Assembly: GCF_039521925.1 (NCBI RefSeq)
Contig: NZ_BAAACY010000078.1
Location: 31,955-95,954 of the forward strand
Direction of reading: 5' to 3'
Origin: Virgibacillus salarius
GTDB lineage: Bacteria; Bacillota; Bacilli; Bacillales; Amphibacillaceae
DNA length: 64,000 nt
The translations under genes were made by a program, and so were the position numbers. The notes below the pieces were generated by a model. It made no database searches, had not been told where the DNA came from, and was given only the letters and a program-made list of their open reading frames with translations. Below are positions 59,483 through 64,000 of the stretch, one piece after another (positions within the stretch are counted from its first letter, which is position 1; each line of letters starts with the position of its first letter).

Positions 59483-61894
59483 ATGAGTTTTCATCATCAA
59501 CAAATTGAAAAAAAGTGGCAAACGTATTGGTTGAAAAACAAAACATTCAAAACGGATACATTTTCTGAAAAAGAAAAAGTTTATGCGTTAGACATGTTTC
59601 CATACCCATCTGGTGCTGGATTACATGTAGGGCATCCAGAGGGCTATACAGCAACAGATATTATTTCAAGAATGAAACGGATGCAGGGTTACGAAGTACT
59701 TCATCCAATGGGATGGGATGCTTTCGGTTTACCGGCTGAGCAATATGCGATTGATACTGGAAATAGTCCAGCGGATTTTACAGAACAAAATATTGCTGTT
59801 TTTAAGAGACAAATTCAAGCACTTGGATTTTCCTATGATTGGGATCGTGAAATTAGTACAATGGATCCGAATTACTATAAATGGACACAATGGATTTTTA
59901 CGAAGCTTTATGAAAAAGGTCTAGCTTATATGGATGAGGTTGCTGTGAACTGGTGTCCTGCTTTAGGAACGGTTCTAGCGAATGAAGAAGTAATAGATGG
60001 GAAAAGTGAGCGAGGCGGTCATCCTGTTGTTCGGAAACCTATGAAGCAATGGATGTTGAAAATAACTGCTTATGCTGATCGCTTACTCGAAGATTTAGAT
60101 GAATTGGATTGGCCAGAAAGCTTGAAGGATATGCAGCGTAACTGGATTGGGCGATCAGAAGGTGCTGAAGTACAGTTTACAGTTGATCATTCAAATGAAA
60201 CGTTTACGGTATTTACGACTAGACCCGATACACTTTTCGGTGCAACTTATGCTGTATTAGCTCCTGAACATCCAATGGTTGAAAAGATCGTGACAGATGA
60301 ACAGAAAGCTGCTGTTGATACTTATATTAAAGATATCCAAACGAAATCCGATTTGGAGAGAACGGATTTAGCTAAGGATAAAACAGGTGTATTTACTGGG
60401 GCCTATGCCATTAATCCAGTTAATCAAGAAAAAATGCCAATATGGATCGCTGATTATGTATTAATGAGCTACGGTTCAGGAGCTATTATGGCAGTCCCCG
60501 CACATGATGACCGAGACTATGAATTTGCAGTTAAATTCGAATTGCCAATTGTAGAAGTGGTAGCCGGGGGAGAGATTACGAAAGAAGCCTATATGGGTGA
60601 CGGTGAACACGTAAATTCTGATTTCTTAAATGGATTGGATAAAGAGAAAGCCATAGCAAAAATGATTGACTGGTTAGAGGAAACTGGTAAAGGTACGAAG
60701 AAAGTTACGTATCGTTTACGAGATTGGCTGTTTGCACGACAACGCTATTGGGGTGAACCTATTCCTATTATCCATTGGGAAGATGGATCAATGACCACTG
60801 TACCAGAAGAGGAATTACCGCTTGAGCTCCCTGCAATGGATAATATTAAGCCTTCTGGAAATGGTGAATCACCATTAGCAAATAGCGATTGGGTAAATGT
60901 TATCGATCCAGAAACGGGTATGAAAGGTAGAAGAGAAACAAACACAATGCCTCAGTGGGCAGGAAGCTGCTGGTATTTCTTACGGTATATTGATCCGAAT
61001 AACCCTAATGAAATTGCGGATCCAAAAGCTCTTGAAGAATGGTTACCGATTGATATTTATATTGGTGGAGCAGAACATGCTGTCCTTCACTTGTTATATG
61101 CACGATTTTGGCATAAATTCCTTTATGATATCGGCGTGGTTCCTACAAAAGAACCGTTTATGAAATTATTTAATCAAGGGATGATACTTGGCGAAGGAAA
61201 TGAAAAGATGAGTAAGTCGAAAGGAAACGTGGTTAATCCTGATGATATTATCGAATCGCATGGTGCGGACACACTTCGACTGTATGAAATGTTCATGGGA
61301 CCGCTTGATGCATCCGTTGCTTGGTCAGAAAATGGCTTAGATGGCGCTAGACGTTTCCTTGATCGAGTATGGCGGTTAATTGTAGGTGAAAATGGAGAAT
61401 TATCAGAGAAAGTAGTAGATGAAGGGAATACAGCCTTAGATAAGGTGTACCATGAAACAGTGAAAAAAGTAACAGATGATTTTAATCATCTCCATTTTAA
61501 TACGGGTATTTCACAAATGATGGTGTTCATCAATGAAGGTTATAAAGCGGATAAACTTCCTAAAGCTTATATGGAAGGGTTCGTAAAGATGTTATCTCCA
61601 GTTGCACCACATGTGTCAGAAGAACTATGGAGTGTTTTGGGCCATACAGAAACGATCAGCTACGAACCATGGCCAACATACGATGAGCGTAAATTGGTTG
61701 AAGCTGAAGTTGAAATCGTTGTACAGATAATGGGTAAGGTACGAGCGAAAATTAGTGTTTCTAAAGACATATCTAAAGAAGAGCTGGAAAAAACAGCTTT
61801 AGAAAACGAAAAGATTCAAGCACTAATTGAAGGGAAAACAATTCGTAAAGTCATCGTAGTACCCGGTAAGCTAGTCAATATCGTAGCAAATTAA
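59483..61894 (+). CDS. leuS: leucyl-tRNA synthetase
   Basis: 803 residues from ATG 59483 (GTAAAGGAGG); longer in-frame extensions run through the T-box terminator and are not translated. The HIGH motif is in YPSGAGLHVGHPEGYTATD (about residues 40-58), the CP1 editing domain contains TTRPDTLFGATY (about 244-255), and KMSKS is in EKMSKSKGNVVNPDD (about 574-588). C-terminal anticodon domain and a GKVRAKISV tail are present. Control is by the T-box. Confidence 0.97.
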   Translation: MSFHHQQIEKKWQTYWLKNKTFKTDTFSEKEKVYALDMFPYPSGAGLHVGHPEGYTATDIISRMKRMQGYEVLHPMGWDAFGLPAEQYAIDTGNSPADFTEQNIAVFKRQIQALGFSYDWDREISTMDPNYYKWTQWIFTKLYEKGLAYMDEVAVNWCPALGTVLANEEVIDGKSERGGHPVVRKPMKQWMLKITAYADRLLEDLDELDWPESLKDMQRNWIGRSEGAEVQFTVDHSNETFTVFTTRPDTLFGATYAVLAPEHPMVEKIVTDEQKAAVDTYIKDIQTKSDLERTDLAKDKTGVFTGAYAINPVNQEKMPIWIADYVLMSYGSGAIMAVPAHDDRDYEFAVKFELPIVEVVAGGEITKEAYMGDGEHVNSDFLNGLDKEKAIAKMIDWLEETGKGTKKVTYRLRDWLFARQRYWGEPIPIIHWEDGSMTTVPEEELPLELPAMDNIKPSGNGESPLANSDWVNVIDPETGMKGRRETNTMPQWAGSCWYFLRYIDPNNPNEIADPKALEEWLPIDIYIGGAEHAVLHLLYARFWHKFLYDIGVVPTKEPFMKLFNQGMILGEGNEKMSKSKGNVVNPDDIIESHGADTLRLYEMFMGPLDASVAWSENGLDGARRFLDRVWRLIVGENGELSEKVVDEGNTALDKVYHETVKKVTDDFNHLHFNTGISQMMVFINEGYKADKLPKAYMEGFVKMLSPVAPHVSEELWSVLGHTETISYEPWPTYDERKLVEAEVEIVVQIMGKVRAKISVSKDISKEELEKTALENEKIQALIEGKTIRKVIVVPGKLVNIVAN

Positions 61895-62022
61895 TTGAAA
61901 GAAGACTCGCACATACGTATCATTAAAGACGAGCAAAATTATAATGAAGTGATAAAAGCTTTATACAGGCGAGATTTACTATGGTCATTTCTCTCCTTGG
62001 ATTTTACGTATAGTAGAATTAA

Positions 62023-62115
62023 CAAAAGCCGAACGGGTTTGAAGGTGATTACCCCAGAAGTTAGAGTGAAAAATCTAACTTCTGAGGTAGGTACCAATTC
62101 GTTCGGCTTTGCTTT
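62023..62115 (+). terminator. large nested bidirectional terminator, family D copy 2
   Basis: The outer helix AAAAGCCGAAC (62024-62034) pairs with GTTCGGCTTT (62101-62110), and an inner CAGAAGTTAGA/TCTAACTTCTG stem is capped by GTGAAAAA. It resembles 20036-20148 in both helices and separates convergent leuS and the gene at 62138. The 128 bases between leuS and it include a TTG frame not believed to be a gene. Confidence 0.75.
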
Positions 62116-62137
62116 ATGCTATAATAGGTTCTTTATT

Positions 62138-62884
62138 TTAAGAGGGGATCCATTTAGTTTGTAAGATAATCCATTTGCCATTTTCAAAATACCAAATTGT
62201 TTCAACTGTTCCTAGCCTGTCCGCATGATAAGCCCCGCTTATTTGTTGATAACTTTTTAAACCATATCCTTTACTTTCACTAATTAATAATGGTTCGAAG
62301 AAGGCAATGGGATCAATCATTACAGATTTATTTGTTTCAAGTAATTTTCCTTCTTTATTGTATATCCCAAGTCTTATATAATCATCAGCACGATTTTTGA
62401 CATCTATTTGAATCGGTTTTTCACTTGGAGTTAATTGAATGGTAACGTTGAAATTATCTTCAAATTCACCACTAAGGTATGTTTGCTCAGGCAATGGTAT
62501 ATTACTTATTTCATCATTTGTGATGGTATCTAATTGATAATTATATAAACCACCACTTCCGCCCGTTGCGCTCTGATAAAAAATATCTTTAATAGTGTCA
62601 TGGTTTAAGTCAATTAACTGTAGTGAAGGATCATAACCTCCATTGTAATTTATTTTCCACTTTTGATTATTGCTAGTAATAGAAGCCCAAACCTTTCGAT
62701 AAAATGTCGTATCTGGTGAAAACAAAATACCTTTTAGCTCAATTTTTTCATGTTGACCATCACCAGTTACATCAGCTTCGTACGTATGAATTAATGTTGC
62801 CTTTGTTTCTGTTGCTTTCAAGTTATCAACAGATAATCCTATTGATACAAGAAAAATAAATATAATAGTAATCAAATACTTCAT
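62138..62884 (-). CDS. secreted protein of unknown function, EF-hand-like repeats
   Basis: 248 residues from ATG 62884 (GGAGAG upstream; a TTG at 62899 precedes it). Signal peptide YLITIIFIFLVSIGLSVDN. The mature part has two calcium-loop-like DxDxDG segments, YEADVTGDGQHEKIEL (about 41-56) and LIDLNHDTIKDIFYQS (about 92-107), as in FG-GAP/VCBS-like surface proteins. The rest is a beta-rich region ending in VETIWYFENGKWIILQTKW. Similar secreted proteins occur in Bacillaceae as hypotheticals; function unknown. Confidence 0.75.
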   Translation of the reverse strand: MKYLITIIFIFLVSIGLSVDNLKATETKATLIHTYEADVTGDGQHEKIELKGILFSPDTTFYRKVWASITSNNQKWKINYNGGYDPSLQLIDLNHDTIKDIFYQSATGGSGGLYNYQLDTITNDEISNIPLPEQTYLSGEFEDNFNVTIQLTPSEKPIQIDVKNRADDYIRLGIYNKEGKLLETNKSVMIDPIAFFEPLLISESKGYGLKSYQQISGAYHADRLGTVETIWYFENGKWIILQTKWIPS

Positions 62885-62991
62885 ATACCATCTCTCCAAT
62901 ATTTTTTATTAATGCTAGTGTGTGTAAGGAAGTTGCAAGTTATCCTCAGAAAACGTATCATAAACATGAATGAACGATAAAGGGTGATAAG

Positions 62992-63300
62992 ATGGAAAAA
63001 ATAAATGAAATCTCTCCAGAAGAATTAGAAAGTCAATTAAAAGAAGGAATAGACATTGAGGTTGTTGATGTAAGAGAAGATGAAGAAGTAGCTCAAGGTA
63101 TGATTAAAAATGCTAAACATATACCGTTACAAGAAATTCCAGATGCGATAAATTCATTGGACAAATCAAAACACCATGTATTGGTCTGTCGCTCAGGTCG
63201 AAGAAGTATGAGAGCAGCAGAGTTTTTAAGTGAAAATGGTTATAATGTGTCTAATATGACTGGTGGCATGCTTGAATGGAAAGGTGCTGTTACGAAGTAG
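62992..63300 (+). CDS. ytwF: rhodanese-like sulfurtransferase (YtwF)
   Basis: Single rhodanese domain, 102 residues. The active-site loop is HVLVCRSGRRSMRAA (Cys about residue 66), and DVREDEEVAQGMIKNAKHIP is the N-terminal rhodanese signature. It probably transfers sulfane sulfur to a thiol acceptor. Similar to B. subtilis YtwF near leuS. ATG 62992 follows AAAGGGTG. A 427-base gap with rrn promoters follows. Confidence 0.88.
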   Translation: MEKINEISPEELESQLKEGIDIEVVDVREDEEVAQGMIKNAKHIPLQEIPDAINSLDKSKHHVLVCRSGRRSMRAAEFLSENGYNVSNMTGGMLEWKGAVTK

Positions 63301-63332
63301 AAGGGGAATTTTGATGAGAACAGAAAAAAGGG

Positions 63333-63361
63333 TTGACTTTTTTCTGTTCGAACTGTATTAT
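63333..63361 (+). promoter_or_regulatory. rrn promoter P1
   Basis: TTGACT (63333-63338), a 17-base spacer and TATTAT (63356-63361). First of three tandem promoters reading into the 16S gene. Confidence 0.7.
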
Positions 63362-63414
63362 AGTTATTGCTGTCGCAAAAAAAGTAATACATTTAAAAAA
63401 CATGTAATTTTTTA

Positions 63415-63444
63415 TTGACAGTTAAATGGGATTGATGCTATAAT
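63415..63444 (+). promoter_or_regulatory. rrn promoter P2
   Basis: TTGACA (63415-63420), an 18-base spacer and TATAAT (63439-63444). Consensus hexamers, spacer one base above optimum. Confidence 0.8.
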
Positions 63445-63523
63445 AACAATCCGCGATATAGAAAATGTCGAATTTGTTCATTCGATTGTTTTTTATTGTT
63501 GTGAAATCAAAGTCGTCTTTTAG

Positions 63524-63552
63524 TTGACATAATCTCTTTGATTTGGTATTAT
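63524..63552 (+). promoter_or_regulatory. rrn promoter P3
   Basis: TTGACA (63524-63529), a 17-base spacer and TATTAT (63547-63552). Closest to the 16S gene, about 175 bases before it. Confidence 0.75.
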
Positions 63553-63590
63553 ATTAAACGCTGTGTTTTTGACAGCAGCAAACCAATATT

Positions 63591-63602
63591 TGCTCTTTGA
63601 AA
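63591..63602 (+). promoter_or_regulatory. boxA antitermination site of the rrn leader
   Basis: TGCTCTTTGAAA resembles boxA (TGCTCTTTAACA), bound by NusB/S10 in rrn leaders. It follows the hairpin GCTGT...GACAGC after P3. Confidence 0.7.
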
Positions 63603-63727
63603 ACTGAACAAAACAACCAGTATGTCAAGAGAAAAACATGCAACTGTTTTTTCTTAAAAATAACCAAAAGGAAACTTTTGGAGCAAGCTAAGACATCATA
63701 ATTAACGGTGTTAATTATGAACAAACT

Positions 63728-64000
63728 TTTTTGGAGAGTTTGATCTTGGCTCAGGACGAACGCTGGCGGCGTGCCTAATACATGCAAGTCGAGCGCGGGA
63801 AGCAGGCAGATCCTCTTCGGAGGTGACGCCTGTGGAACGAGCGGCGGACGGGTGAGTAACACGTGGGCAACCTGCCTGTAAGATTGGGATAACCCCGGGA
63901 AACCGGGGCTAATACCGGATAATACTTTTTGTTGCATAACGAGAAGTTGAAAGGCGGCTTTTAGCTGTCACTTACAGATGGGCCCGCGGCGCATTAGCTA
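63728..64000 (+). rRNA. rrs: 16S ribosomal RNA, 5' part (truncated by window edge)
   Basis: AGAGTTTGATC starts at 63735 (E. coli position 8), so the mature 5' end is near 63728. The sequence continues through V1 and part of V2 (GACGAACGCTGGCGGCGTGCC, GGCGGACGGGTGAGTAACACG). It reads like Oceanobacillus or a close relative. The base at E. coli position 19 is T (63746) where bacilli normally have C. Confidence 0.97.

Noticed and set aside
61895..62164. 89-codon TTG frame directly after leuS
   Set aside because: It has no separate RBS, runs through the nested terminator 62023-62115 and into the 3' end of the convergent gene, and resembles no family.
63554..63937. 127-codon minus-strand frame at the right edge
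   Set aside because: Opposes the rrn leader and the 16S gene; composition follows the rRNA.
1..64000. CRISPR array, prophage, defence system, tRNA genes
   Set aside because: No regularly spaced direct repeats, phage genes, recognisable defence operons or cloverleaf tRNA sequences were seen on reading both strands. Only the IS and intron fragments described are mobile.

Overview
This window is the chromosome of a low-GC, endospore-forming Bacillaceae bacterium. The 5' part of the 16S rRNA gene at the right edge looks like Oceanobacillus or a close relative (Virgibacillus group). I judged that by eye and ran no database search. Gene content and order follow two Bacillus subtilis neighbourhoods: lytH-yutCDEFGH-yutI-yuzD-dapF-yutM-yumCB-yuiBCD-bioY-kapB-patB-pgi-yugI-yugN-yugO (about 4.5-31 kb), and menI/menA-menFDHBE-ytkD-ytlABC-pckA-metK-ytoA-ytpB-ytqB-leuS (about 39-62 kb). 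Gene symbols below are B. subtilis names given by recognition of the protein and its synteny.

Layout. Positions 1-4.4 kb hold the tail of an unknown gene, an NhaC-type Na+/H+ antiporter and a sodium-coupled amino-acid transporter with its 35-residue MetS-type partner. 4.5-13.6 kb is the lytH/yut block, with sporulation proteins, an amidase and a winged-helix regulator carrying the exact SufR cysteine spacing. 13.8-18.8 kb carries Fe-S carriers (YutI, YutM), YuzD, diaminopimelate epimerase, a ferredoxin-NADP reductase and NADH dehydrogenase II. 19-31 kb carries a 3D-domain protein, a PAP2-like protein, a biotin transporter with a BirA operator, DeoD, HPr, KapB, a SodC-like lipoprotein lacking one copper ligand, PatB, Pgi and YugI/N/O. 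31.4-37.4 kb holds an M42 aminopeptidase and a 1442-residue bacillopeptidase F-like protease. An FMN riboswitch controls ribU at 38 kb. 39.2-47.2 kb is a menaquinone cluster without menC. A Fur-boxed siderophore ATPase follows, then YtkD, the ytlABC transporter and pckA. metK has a SAM-I riboswitch and leuS a leucine T-box. The window ends in a rrn operon with three tandem promoters.

The coding content is mostly ordinary core genome, and no phage, CRISPR array, defence island or tRNA was seen. The unusual material lies between genes. One family of roughly 75-200 bp repeats (six copies) starts with TAGTCTA just after transcription terminators and always runs in the direction of the upstream gene. 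One of its copies is split by a decayed IS200/IS605 element. There are also two copies of a second ~185 bp repeat, an element bounded by inverted GGCTGRGACAAAA ends, a terminator-docked group II intron fragment, two look-alike nested terminators, and three structured leaders or orphan RNAs (before yumB, yuiC and bpr) that match nothing I recognise.
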